From assembly GCA_028279215.1 (NCBI GenBank), contig JANQOF010000055.1, forward strand, positions 97,123 to 161,122: a DNA stretch of 64,000 nucleotides, read 5' to 3'. Origin of the DNA: Pirellulales bacterium. GTDB lineage: Bacteria; Planctomycetota; Planctomycetia; Pirellulales; Lacipirellulaceae. This document shows, in pieces, positions 47,866 to 56,112 of this stretch. Below the pieces are notes generated by a model. That model worked only from the letters and a program-made list of their open reading frames with translations. It searched no databases and had not been told where the DNA came from. Positions within the stretch are counted from its first letter, which is position 1; each line of letters opens with the position of its first letter. Made by a program: the position numbers and the translations under genes.

Positions 47866-48018
47866 GGTGCCGTGTCGATTCGTATTGGGCACCTTTTCGA
47901 CTTCGAGGCGTGCTGGCTCGACTTCCGAAGCCAGCTGGTTCTCTTGGGCACGCTGGATGTCTATCGCCGCTTGGACAAATGTAGCCTTTAACTCCTTCAG
48001 GTTCGGTGATCTCACCAT
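47866..48018 (-). pseudogene. Possible gene remnant
   Basis: On the minus strand a stretch starting MVRSPNLKELKATFVQAAID and reaching EVEKVPNTNRHG looks like real protein by composition. It continues into antisense of the propeller gene. The same strand upstream (48020-48060) in another frame reads KVTVHIDTLRVPQ, so this may be a broken gene with a shift at CCCCC. I do not recognise it. Confidence 0.25.
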
Positions 48019-48269
48019 CTTGGGGGACTCTCAACGTATCAATGTGCACCGTCACCTTTTGAAGTTGCCGGCTGGAAGTAGTGTGAGTCACTACCTCACT
48101 ACCGTTTATTCGGTCCAGCACCCAACCTTCCTAGGACCGAGACACTTGGCACACATACGCGCGAAATCTCCCCGCCTAAGAGTTCCCGTCGGGTCACCCA
48201 AATTGGCACTGCCTTAGGTCTTCACCCTCCCCGGCAGCGAGCGCTGCCAGCCCTTCCATAGGGATGGTG

Positions 48270-48680
48270 ATTCTTTCGGCGATTCTTGTGGAAAGTAGGC
48301 CACTCATGTGATCAAATTGGGTAGGGGCAAGTGGAAAGTGCTGGTGGCTGGAGGCTGAGGGAATTGGGAATGGCGCGCGGGCGGTTGGATTGGTTCGCCT
48401 TCCTACTTCCCCCCTATTGGGGCGTATTGCCCCAAGTGCGGGAAACCCTGGGGCAAAATTCGGGGTGGGTGAATGGACGACCAGCTCGGAAGTCATTGGT
48501 GCAAAAGCACTTAAGTGATCGCACTCACGCGCGACCGGCGGAGTTTTGCCCCAACGAATCGTTTCTTGCAGATGGGTCGTTGGGTAACAACGCTAAGTTG
48601 CCGCTCAGTAACAGGTTGTGCCGTTCGGTTTTGCCACAGTGGGGAATTAATGGTGGGCGGAAGGTAGTGGGCAGTTAGGT
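48270..48680 (-). repeat. Dispersed intergenic repeat, copy C (inverted, rearranged)
   Basis: In inverted orientation 22 bases (48275-48296) equal 27615-27636 exactly. Further right, GGGGCGTATTGCCCC (about 48420-48434) and CCTGGGGCAAAATTCGGGG form small palindromic structures in the place where copies A and B carry the AATTGTCC hairpin. No gene is supported in 47860-48760 apart from a possible remnant at 47866-48018. Confidence 0.4.
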
Positions 48681-48760
48681 GAGTGGTGAGTTGTAACTAA
48701 GCCAGCAGGGGCACGAAGAGAGGGGCGTGGCGGAGGCGTCGGAGAGGAACGCTTTCAAAG

Positions 48761-48808
48761 AAGGGGTGGCTGAGGGGAATCGAACCCCCGACCTTCGGAA
48801 TCACAATC
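48761..48808 (-). repeat. Displaced 3' part of tRNA-His (attachment site repeat)
   Basis: 48 bases identical to 51239-51286, which is the 3' half of the intact tRNA-His plus four flanking bases. Together with the intact gene it forms the direct repeats left by an element that integrated into the tRNA. The offset of the repeats is 2478 bases. Confidence 0.85.
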
Positions 48809-49004
48809 TAACTGGAATACATTTGGGAAATATTATATTGGCAGGACACTTGGGTAGAAGTCCCAAGGAAAACGAGGTTTTTGGTGTGACTGCTGTAGTG
48901 ATCGCATAGAGACTGTGTGGGGCTTATGTGGCCCCGGATGTGTCAGATCTGTGGCAGATTCGCTGAGTTGATTATATGGTAATGGAGGCTGAGTAGAGGC
49001 TAAG

Positions 49005-49031
49005 AAAAAATGACCTATTGAATATAGGTCA
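49005..49031 (-). terminator. Rho-independent terminator
   Basis: On the minus strand TGACCTAT - short loop - ATAGGTCA is followed by six T. It overlaps the stop codon of the short frame ending at 49015 and lies downstream of the surface-protein gene at 49250. Confidence 0.75.
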
Positions 49032-49194
49032 TCGGCAACAACCCATGATCGCGATATCGCTGCAATTCTTCGGCGGGAACTTTCCAGGACTTGGCATCGC
49101 CACGGCCTGATTCGCATTTTTGAGCGATGATGCGTTCCAATAGGCACCACTCCCACACGGTATATATCCGTTCCGCTCTGTCGGGGATCGTCAA
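49015..49194 (-). pseudogene. C-terminal gene fragment or short ORF in the tRNA-His relic
   Basis: 59 codons from a TTG at 49194 with the reading ...RAERIYTVWEWCLLERIIAQ, continuing to KVPAEELQRYRDHGLLPMTYIQ. The composition is that of a real soluble protein, but an in-frame stop lies a little upstream and no ribosome site is clear. I take it as the tail of a lost gene of the integrated element. Family not recognised. Confidence 0.35.
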
Positions 49195-49249
49195 ACAAAA
49201 CGCTTTAGCACTCTGGGAAATACGACTACGGCGATATCACTCACTCACG

Positions 49250-50626
49250 TCATTGTCCAAATTGGTTAAGCACAATGTCTAAGTCGTCGGCGTCGACGTC
49301 CCCATCACCATCCGCGTCACCTTCGCGGCGAGAAGCGCATGCTGATGTTCCAAAGTTAACAAGAACTATGTCGAGATCTTCAATGCCAACACTCCCGTCT
49401 CTATTAAAATCAGCATCAAGATCCCTATTGCACGTTGAACCAAACTCGGCAAAAGCAATGGCAAAATCCGCGTCATCGACGTCGCCGTCGCAGTCCAAAT
49501 CACCATCATCCATCGTGGGATCTGTAGCGCCAAAGTTAGCAAAAGCAATGGCAAAATCCGCGTCATCGACGTCGCCGTCGTTATCAAGATCTGCCCGGCA
49601 AACGTTGAACAATCGTAGAGAGGCCGTGGGAACGAACACTGCAGAATCTACAGATCTGTCGCTCACATCCTGAACAACAATCTTTATCGCATGCACGCCG
49701 GCACCAAGAATTTTTTTTGATTCACGGGTCAATACCTTACTGAACCCGCCAAACTCATGGTCATAGTATTCTGTTCCCGTGTTCATGTGAGGGCTACCAA
49801 CTAAATCGGACGGCGCAGGTGCGATCTGGTTTTCGAGTAGTAATTCGCAGTCAGCAAGATCTTGAAGAGTAAGCGGAGATTCGATGACAATCCCCGTGGA
49901 GCTATCCTTAAACGTTGTAATGTTCACTCCGTCGACGAAGATGGTAACGGAGTCATTAAAACTAGCGGTCCAGGCGTTATACTCGTCGCTGGCGAAAATA
50001 AAATCGATGAGAAGATAGCCTGGTTTATCAATCACTACGTCGAAAGAAAGGACCGCTGCATCTCCGTCATTAGCCCCCACCTGTTCCCTGCCGGTCGCCA
50101 CTAAAAAGTCATTGTCGGCTGGTAAATCATACCAAATCGACACCTCTCCTTCGTTGCCGCCACCAAATATTGCGTCAAACCCGATGTACCCATTATTTGG
50201 CCCCTGTACCCCCACACCTCGACCTGGCATGCCAGGGTTCTCTGGATTGTTATCCGACAAAAAGCCAGTAGAAAGACTTACTCCACTTTCTACACCGATT
50301 CCGCCACTGTAAACAGCAACGGGATTTATTGGATCTATCTGGTTATCAGGCGGAAGGAGCGTGCCAGCGGGGGTATTTCCGTTACTAAACAGACCTACTG
50401 CACGCGGGTCAGTAAATGCAACTGCAGGCGAGTTAATCTGAAAGCTAGCCGATCCGGGTACAACGGTCACCCCGCTTAAATTGTCCACGATTTCTTCCGC
50501 CAACTCTTGCGCCGTCGGACCATTCAGCTCCGACACGGCAATTACGTCCAGGCAAAAACTTTTTGTTCCACTGTGGAGCAACCCTGTACATACCGCTGCT
50601 ACGGCTAGCATCTTCTTGCAGCTCAT
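49250..50626 (-). CDS. Secreted choice-of-anchor L protein with dockerin-like repeats
   Basis: 458 residues. Start MSCKKMLAVAAVCTGLLHSG after a good ribosome site (AGGAGTG) forms a signal peptide. About 30-290 is the choice-of-anchor L type domain: LAEEIVDNLSGVTVVPGSASF, GVSLSTGFLSD, LIDFIFASDEYNAWTASFNDSVTIFVDGVN. After it a short bridge leads to a series of EF-hand units (DLDNDGDVDDADFAIAFANF, DLDCDGDVDDADFAIAFAEF, DFNRDGSVGIEDLDIVLVNF, DADGDGDVDADDLDIVLNQF). There is no PEP-CTERM. The flanks are AT-rich, unlike the rest of the window. It is the only complete gene in the tRNA-His relic, so it is probably cargo of the element. Calcium binding by the EF-hands is likely. Confidence 0.8.
   Translation of the reverse strand: MSCKKMLAVAAVCTGLLHSGTKSFCLDVIAVSELNGPTAQELAEEIVDNLSGVTVVPGSASFQINSPAVAFTDPRAVGLFSNGNTPAGTLLPPDNQIDPINPVAVYSGGIGVESGVSLSTGFLSDNNPENPGMPGRGVGVQGPNNGYIGFDAIFGGGNEGEVSIWYDLPADNDFLVATGREQVGANDGDAAVLSFDVVIDKPGYLLIDFIFASDEYNAWTASFNDSVTIFVDGVNITTFKDSSTGIVIESPLTLQDLADCELLLENQIAPAPSDLVGSPHMNTGTEYYDHEFGGFSKVLTRESKKILGAGVHAIKIVVQDVSDRSVDSAVFVPTASLRLFNVCRADLDNDGDVDDADFAIAFANFGATDPTMDDGDLDCDGDVDDADFAIAFAEFGSTCNRDLDADFNRDGSVGIEDLDIVLVNFGTSACASRREGDADGDGDVDADDLDIVLNQFGQ
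49449..49580 (-). repeat. Exact internal repeat coding two EF-hand units
   Basis: 42 bases at 49449-49490 are identical to 49539-49580, period 90 bases or 30 residues. The repeated code is for the DGDVDDADFAIAF unit. Such exact identity points to a recent duplication or gene conversion inside the dockerin-like tail. Confidence 0.85.
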
Positions 50627-50722
50627 TTTTTCACTCCTATAAAAATGTTTGGATAGTGCAAGAACACGAAATCAGGCAGCGTGAATATTAACGATCAAAA
50701 AGCAATATTGAAAGCACATAAA

Positions 50723-51071
50723 TCACGATTTCTCAGGATTGTTGAAGAACAAGCGCCCTGGCAGAGTTAGACTTTCGGAAATTCCTCCATCACGAAGGAA
50801 ACCACCTTCGTACCCACGGTTCCGACCGGACACCATTCCTACAATTTCTGGATAATTGACCCCGTCCAAATTTGCATCGAAGAAGACGAGTTCAAGTGGT
50901 CCTCGATCCCAGCGATACCTCTGAGCGATTTCTACCTGACTTAGCATCGCATTGGAAACGACAAACACACGCTTGCTCTTGGTGTGCAATGAGCGTTTGT
51001 ATTCCCTGACCGCCGTAGCGGAACCGGACGCGATACCGGCCCGATGCGGGGTCGAGTTCGATGCTGGCCAT
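50723..51071 (-). pseudogene. Tyrosine recombinase (integrase) N-terminus, frameshifted and fused to unrelated DNA
   Basis: From the ATG at 51071 the product reads MASIELDPASGRYRVRFRYG, the N-terminal arm-binding start of planctomycete phage-type integrases. One extra G (near 51018) shifts the frame; after it the reading continues YKRSLHTKSKR, which fits the family. The homology ends there, and the frame runs on as FVVSNAMLSQVEIAQRYRWD to a stop at 50723. The catalytic domain (R...HxxR...Y) is absent. The gene is on the same strand as tRNA-His and starts 172 bases from it, where an integrase of a tRNA-integrated element would be expected. Confidence 0.65.
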
Positions 51072-51242
51072 GAGGGGAACAACGGCTGAGAGGAAGCGGG
51101 AAACAACACGCTTCATCTTTCCGTTGGCCGATGGCTGGGGCCAGCAATACGACGCCCATGCAACCGCCGTAGTGTGTCAGATTTGTGTCAGGCGGGGTTT
51201 GAGAGGAGGGGCCTGATCGTCGCAAGTCCTTACCAGATAAGG

Positions 51243-51317
51243 GGTGGCTGAGGGGAATCGAACCCCCGACCTTCGGAATCACAATCCGACGCTCTAACCA
51301 ACTGAGCTACAGCCACC
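51243..51317 (-). tRNA. tRNA-His (GTG)
   Basis: 75 bases. The acceptor stem has eight pairs, GGTGGCTG with CAGCCACC, including the extra G-1:C73 pair that marks tRNA-His. D arm GCTCAGTTGGTTAGAGC, anticodon stem and loop TCGGA-TTGTGAT-TCCGA with anticodon GTG, and T arm GGGGGTTCGATTCCCC follow in order. The CCA end is not encoded. The 3' part is repeated at 48761-48808. Confidence 0.97.
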
Positions 51318-51383
51318 ATCACGGTGTACGACAAATAACATGGAACAACTCGCCACTCCGCCCGAGCGTGCGGTGCGTGCCGC

Positions 51384-51506
51384 TTAGCGGATTCGCAGGC
51401 GAGCGAAACCGTACGACAGGATCACACCGGTCGCGACTCCAATCGCGAAAACTGCGGCCAAGGTAGGCGACTCGACGTGCGTGAAATGGGCAAGCGTATG
51501 TATCAT
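51384..51506 (-). CDS. Small single-span membrane protein
   Basis: 40 residues starting MIHTLAHFTHVESPTLAAVF, with one hydrophobic span (LAAVFAIGVATGVILSYGF) and a basic end (ARLRIR). Too short for usual gene finding. Composition and topology are good for an inner-membrane microprotein. The ATG has only a G-rich stretch upstream. It lies in the gap between tRNA-His and the DUF1570 gene, with nothing else there. Confidence 0.45.
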   Translation of the reverse strand: MIHTLAHFTHVESPTLAAVFAIGVATGVILSYGFARLRIR

Positions 51507-51600
51507 CGGGACCCCGGATTTTAGTGAACGGTTCGGACCAAACTCGGCCCTTATTGATAGCCGATCTGGGTGGTTTTTTCTAGACGTACCGCGCGGCCGG

Positions 51601-52944
51601 CTATTGGGGGAGTTGCTCGAGAAACTCGCGGTATTGGGCGTCGAGCGATGCGTAGGATTGGCCGGTGAGATTGGCTAGCGACGCCGGATCGGCATTGCCG
51701 GTATAGATTTCCTTCAGGTAGGCAACCATGGCGCCGCGGCGACCGACGTCGAACATCAAGAAAGCCGCTTGGCCGGCCATCTGGCTGTACAGCGGGCCGA
51801 GGTCGGTGCGGCGCTGCAATTGGGGCTTGCCGAGGGCGACCAGATCGGCGAGCGGCACTCGATACCCATCCACCAACAGCCGATGGCGAGCAGCCGGTAA
51901 CCGCCCGCTCGTGGGAGTGCCGATGGTGTAGCACATGCCGTACGAATGACTTGGTTGCGGGAGGAGCGACTCGAACCAACATGCCACGCCTTCGATGGCC
52001 CAGAAGTTGTCGTTCACGCCGGGGTCGCGGCGCGCTCGATCCGACTCCTGAAACAACTGGTGCACCGACTCGTGATACAGCGTCGCGTCGGTGGTGTCGT
52101 CGGGGCTATAGAAGAAATGCGCTTCGCGCTCGTGATCGAAATAGATGCCAATGGTTTCGGCGATGCGTGGCTGGCGGCTTCGAAGCCGCTGGTTGTATTG
52201 ATCGCGCGACCGATGATAGACCACCTGCATTGGCCGCGACCGCACACCCGGCACGCGATGGTGTTCGAACCGGGCGCGGAGCTCGCCGTTGTCGATGGCG
52301 AAATCGGCGAATAGTTGGTGCCATACTTGGTACAACTGTTCAAGCTTCGCAGCCAGCTGTACGCCCGCGGTTAGGCTGTGATTGGTGGTAACATTGAAGT
52401 GATCGGTGCGAACTTGCCACCCGTCTTTGATGGTCGCATGGCGCTCGGCATCGTTGTCGGCGGAAATCCACCGACGGCGGTAGCGTCGCTCGCCTGCTTC
52501 GTATCGTGGCAGGTCGTCGGGAGCGATCCAACCAAACTGGCTGTTCCACTCGAGCCCGCGCTTGGCCATCCGCGCGCCGTAAGGGGTCAGCCAGTGGCCG
52601 TTGTGTTTTTCGTATCCGAGTGCAAGGCGCGCCGGTTCACACTCGGGGTCGGCACAAACGGCCTCGGTGGCCAGTCGAATCGCCAGGGCCGCCTCGCCGC
52701 AATCGGCCGCCTGGTAGGCCAGCTCGGTAAGCTGATTGGCCCGCGTTGGATCGGCCTGACGGTTGGCAACCTCGCCCGAGTAGTCATCGGACGCAACGAA
52801 GATCAACTCGCCGAAGTGAAGAGGCTCGTAACCCCGCACCGACTGCCACGCGGCGCGGATTTCGTCCACCGATCGAGCAAACGCGCCGGGCGCGCAGGGG
52901 CACACCATGCAGAGGGTCATGATTAAGCAACAGAAGCGCTTCAA
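51601..52944 (-). CDS. Secreted DUF1570 protein with HExxH motif
   Basis: 447 residues. From a TTG at 52944 the product starts with the signal peptide KRFCCLIMTLCMVCPCAPGA; an ATG eight codons on is an alternative start. The middle has TDHFNVTTNHSLTAGVQLAAKLEQLYQVWHQLF, the DUF1570 start, and the HESVHQLF motif (HExxH) preceded by DATLYHESVHQ, with a downstream Glu in FWAIEGVACWFESL that can be the third zinc ligand as in gluzincins. A helical repeat region precedes it (ANQLTELAYQAADCGEAALAI). It is probably a zinc peptidase-like secreted protein. It stands alone on the minus strand. Confidence 0.8.
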   Translation of the reverse strand: MKRFCCLIMTLCMVCPCAPGAFARSVDEIRAAWQSVRGYEPLHFGELIFVASDDYSGEVANRQADPTRANQLTELAYQAADCGEAALAIRLATEAVCADPECEPARLALGYEKHNGHWLTPYGARMAKRGLEWNSQFGWIAPDDLPRYEAGERRYRRRWISADNDAERHATIKDGWQVRTDHFNVTTNHSLTAGVQLAAKLEQLYQVWHQLFADFAIDNGELRARFEHHRVPGVRSRPMQVVYHRSRDQYNQRLRSRQPRIAETIGIYFDHEREAHFFYSPDDTTDATLYHESVHQLFQESDRARRDPGVNDNFWAIEGVACWFESLLPQPSHSYGMCYTIGTPTSGRLPAARHRLLVDGYRVPLADLVALGKPQLQRRTDLGPLYSQMAGQAAFLMFDVGRRGAMVAYLKEIYTGNADPASLANLTGQSYASLDAQYREFLEQLPQ

Positions 52945-53057
52945 CCGACTACGGGCCTCAAATGGGAAACAGGCGAGCCAAAAACCGCTGGGCTACATGT
53001 TCTCTATTGTAGCTTACGAGCCGTTTTGTGCTCCGCTGGTTTTTGCCGTACCGGTGG

Positions 53058-54056
53058 TCACTCCTTCTCGAATGCCGCATCGAACTGGACGTTTGAGGGG
53101 GCGAAATCCATGCGGCGGACAAACTCGGCAGCCTCCTTGGCCCCGTGATCGCGGTCCATTCCACAGTCCTCCCACTCGACACTCAACGGGCCGGAGTAGC
53201 CCACAGCGTTTAGCGTGCGAATGCATTCCTCGAAGTTCACGCCGCCTCGCCCCGGCGACCGGAAGTCCCACCCGCGACGCGGATCGCCGAAGTTCAGGTG
53301 ACTGGCGAGGATGCCGCTTTTGCCGTTGAGCGTCACAATCGCATCTTTGATATGCGCGTGATAGATGCGATCGGGAAACGCCCGAATGAACTCGACAGGA
53401 TCGACACCTTGCCAATGCAAATGACTAGGATCGAAATTGAAGCCGAACTCGGGACGGTGATTCAAGACATCAAGCGCTCGCTGAGCGGTGTAGATATCAA
53501 AGGCAATCTCGGTGGGATGCACCTCGAGCGCGAACCGCACGCCACATTCGGCAAAGACGTCCAAGATGGGATTGAACCTGTCGGCGAACAGTTGGAACCC
53601 ATCGTCGATCATCGACTCCGGAACTGGTGGAAACGAGTACAACAAGTGCCAAATGCTCGACCCGGTAAACCCATTCACGACGTCGACACCGAACCTCTGC
53701 GCGGCGCGCGCTGTTTGCTTCAGTTCCTCCGCGGCCCGCTTGTTGACGCCCGCTGGGTCTCCATCGCCCCAGACGTGTGGGGGGAGTATCGCCTTGTGAC
53801 GCTCGTCGATGTTATCGCAGACGGCTTGCCCCACCAGGTGGGCGCTGATGGCGTGGCACTCCACGTCGTACTTGTCGAGCAGTTCACGCTTTGCAGCTAC
53901 GTAGTCGGGGTCGCTCATCGCCTTGTCGACCTCGAAGTGATCGCCCCAACAGGCAAGTTCCAAGCCGCTGTAGCCGAAGTCGCGAGCCTTCTGGCACATG
54001 GTCTCGCAGGTCAAATCGGCCCACTGGCCGGTGAAGAGAGTAACGGGTCGAGACAT
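53058..54056 (-). CDS. Sugar phosphate isomerase/epimerase (xylose isomerase-like TIM barrel)
   Basis: 332 residues. TIM barrel of the AP-endonuclease-2/xylose-isomerase-like group: [34 protein letters not shown] with Glu, [26 protein letters not shown] with metal-binding Glu and His, [19 protein letters not shown] (Asp, His) and HAHIKDAIV (His, Asp), then [30 protein letters not shown]. The metal site residues are all present. The sugar is not known. In planctomycetes these genes are common near inositol or polyol metabolism, but no partner is adjacent. ATG start, clear. Confidence 0.85.
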   Translation of the reverse strand: MSRPVTLFTGQWADLTCETMCQKARDFGYSGLELACWGDHFEVDKAMSDPDYVAAKRELLDKYDVECHAISAHLVGQAVCDNIDERHKAILPPHVWGDGDPAGVNKRAAEELKQTARAAQRFGVDVVNGFTGSSIWHLLYSFPPVPESMIDDGFQLFADRFNPILDVFAECGVRFALEVHPTEIAFDIYTAQRALDVLNHRPEFGFNFDPSHLHWQGVDPVEFIRAFPDRIYHAHIKDAIVTLNGKSGILASHLNFGDPRRGWDFRSPGRGGVNFEECIRTLNAVGYSGPLSVEWEDCGMDRDHGAKEAAEFVRRMDFAPSNVQFDAAFEKE

Positions 54057-54180
54057 CGCTGCTGTCCAGAGGTTTGGGTGAACTCCAAAGCAAAAATCAG
54101 GCCAATGACAAGCGGTTAGGGACCAAACGCGCCAGCTGCGGGACTCCAGCCACTCGCCGCTGGCATGCTATACTTCGGAC

Positions 54181-55203
54181 ATGATTACACGAATGATTCT
54201 TTCCTTGGTGTTGGCGGTTATCGTCGCACCAATAGCCTCCGCTTCAGACGCCAGTATCGCAATTGAAGTCGTTACCGAACGGGGCGTGCAGGCTACCGCG
54301 CACCGCGACTGGTTGCAACTGCTCGTGCGATGCGGCGCTGACGACGTCCGAATCCGTAGTCATCGGGCTGGCGACGAGCCATCGCTGGTGGCGCGTGGCT
54401 CCAAGGAGCGACCACGGTACACTGTCGTCGGCTTGTTAAACGCTGAGGGAACCCTCACACTGCCCGGCGGCCGCTTCAATCGACGAAGTGCTGACAAGCT
54501 GCGCGACTACTTTGATCGCCTGGCGGCCGACGGCACCGAGGGCGTAACAGCTGAACGCGGGGCGTTCGGACTGACCAAGAAGCAAACTGAACTGGTACAC
54601 GACGACCTTGCCAAACCAGTGGGCGTGGCAACCAAAGGGCTGCCGCTTGCGGACGTGCTCAAAGGGATCAACAAGGCAACCGAACTCGAACTCCGCATGG
54701 ACGACCGGGCTTGGCAGGTGGTTCGCGACGCCGAGCCAGTGGCCGACGAGGTCGAGTCGCTCACCATCGGCTCCGCCCTGGCGATACTGATCAAGCGGGA
54801 TGGGTTGGTGCTAGTTCCGACGAAGGAGCGAGGCGAGCAGGTAGACCTAAGGATTGCTCGTGCTCGTGATGTCGAGGGGGAGACTTGGCCCATAGGATGG
54901 AAGTCGGACCGCCGCACTAGTGAGCTGGCCCCTGCAATGATGGAACAGCTCAATGCCGAGGTCGACGGCTTTAGACTGGCCGAGGCGATGGAGTCAATCG
55001 CCCCGCGAATCGGGGTGCCAGTTTATTGGGACCATGCAAGTCTTCGATCTAAGGACATCGATCCCGCAACCGTGGACGTCAAGCTTGAGCGCCAAAGAAC
55101 ACGATTGGGCCGAGTGATCGATCGGCTGCTGTTTCAGGCTCGCCTCCGCGGAGAGCTTAAGGTCGACGAGGCGGGTACGGTTTTTTACTGGATCTCGCGG
55201 TAG
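54181..55203 (+). CDS. Secreted hypothetical protein
   Basis: 340 residues with signal peptide MITRMILSLVLAVIVAPIAS. The first half has a small beta domain (TVVGLLNAEGTLTLPGGRFNRRSADKLRDYFDRL). The second half has two similar units: VATKGLPLADVLKGINKATELELRM and FRLAEAMESIAPRIGVPVYWDH, both in the style of STN/secretin-type small domains. I cannot assign the function. It is divergent from the isomerase gene and reads toward the CorA-like gene. Confidence 0.65.
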   Translation: MITRMILSLVLAVIVAPIASASDASIAIEVVTERGVQATAHRDWLQLLVRCGADDVRIRSHRAGDEPSLVARGSKERPRYTVVGLLNAEGTLTLPGGRFNRRSADKLRDYFDRLAADGTEGVTAERGAFGLTKKQTELVHDDLAKPVGVATKGLPLADVLKGINKATELELRMDDRAWQVVRDAEPVADEVESLTIGSALAILIKRDGLVLVPTKERGEQVDLRIARARDVEGETWPIGWKSDRRTSELAPAMMEQLNAEVDGFRLAEAMESIAPRIGVPVYWDHASLRSKDIDPATVDVKLERQRTRLGRVIDRLLFQARLRGELKVDEAGTVFYWISR

Positions 55204-55292
55204 ACAGCGGAGTGAAGATTCGTTGCCAAGAGCCGAAAAGTTTTTTTCGCCACGCTCCAAGACTGCTCAACCGCCGCCGAATAAGCGCACAA

Positions 55293-56090
55293 ATGGAAAA
55301 GAAAACAGCTCCCTCCACTCCTCTCCTCCCCGCAAGCTGGCAAGTGCCACAACAATTCCGTCATCGTCTGGGCAGCGGGCCTGGGCGGCAGCGGGTTATG
55401 GAGTCCGAAGGCCACCTCCTGATCATCTTGCACGAGCCGCCAACGTCGGAAGATGACATTCGTACTGGGCGAATCTACTGGCGAAACGCCGAGGGCCAGT
55501 GGATGCCCAAGGGCATCCGCCATAGCGAGCCCGCGCTCGGCGAGCTGATTGCCGAATACGAGAAGACGATCGACCAGGTTGACGAACGGGAACAAATTGC
55601 CGACTCGCCCGAGGAGTATTTTGAGATCTTAAAGGACTTGAGCCCGTTGGTCCGCTCCGCTAACAACCTCCACAACACGTTGCAGAAGGCACGAGAGGCA
55701 GTTCCCGAAGACAGGGGGTTAATCATGCTGCGAGACGCATCGTACGCGATGGCCCGCCGAGTGGAACTGCTGGCGTCGGACACGCGCCACGCTCTCGATT
55801 ACCGCATCGCCATGCGAGCCGAAGAGCAAGCCGCCAATAGCGAAAAGATGGCCGCGTCGGCACACCGGCTGAATCTGCTTGTTGCGTTCTTCTTCCCGCT
55901 GGCGACGATCGCTGGTGTATTCGGAATGAATCTCTACAATCCGCTAGAAGATCTATCCAAGCAAGCCGGCGCGGAAGTGCTGATCGGCACGCTGGTCGTT
56001 GGTTTAGTTCTCGGGCTGGTACTTACGACCTTCGTCACGCAACCCACGCCAAAGCAGCAAAGACGCCGGCGCATGTCGCAGGATGACTAG
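55293..56090 (+). CDS. CorA-like divalent metal transporter domain protein
   Basis: 265 residues from the ATG at 55293. The N-terminal soluble part is short (LIAEYEKTIDQVDEREQIADSPEE and helical DLSPLVRSANNLHNTLQKAR) and the two C-terminal helices are AHRLNLLVAFFFPLATIAGVFGMNLY and VLIGTLVVGLVLGLVLTTFV. GMN after the first helix is the CorA signature. At 265 residues it is shorter than classical CorA proteins (about 320). The ion is not certain (Mg2+, Co2+, Zn2+). The C-terminus is basic. The start has no strong ribosome site; an upstream frame opening at 55212 is unlikely. Confidence 0.75.
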   Translation: MEKKTAPSTPLLPASWQVPQQFRHRLGSGPGRQRVMESEGHLLIILHEPPTSEDDIRTGRIYWRNAEGQWMPKGIRHSEPALGELIAEYEKTIDQVDEREQIADSPEEYFEILKDLSPLVRSANNLHNTLQKAREAVPEDRGLIMLRDASYAMARRVELLASDTRHALDYRIAMRAEEQAANSEKMAASAHRLNLLVAFFFPLATIAGVFGMNLYNPLEDLSKQAGAEVLIGTLVVGLVLGLVLTTFVTQPTPKQQRRRRMSQDD

Positions 56091-56112
56091 TTCATGCGCG
56101 AAGCGCGGCGCC

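Noticed and set aside
48194..48496. Minus-strand 100-codon frame through repeat copy C
   Set aside because: It runs through the repeat and its palindromes; the last 37 codons look protein-like but there is no support for a gene.
48833..49198. 121-codon minus-strand frame in the tRNA-His relic
   Set aside because: The other minus-strand frame (49015-49194) has better protein-like composition and ends in a terminator; this one is probably a shadow.
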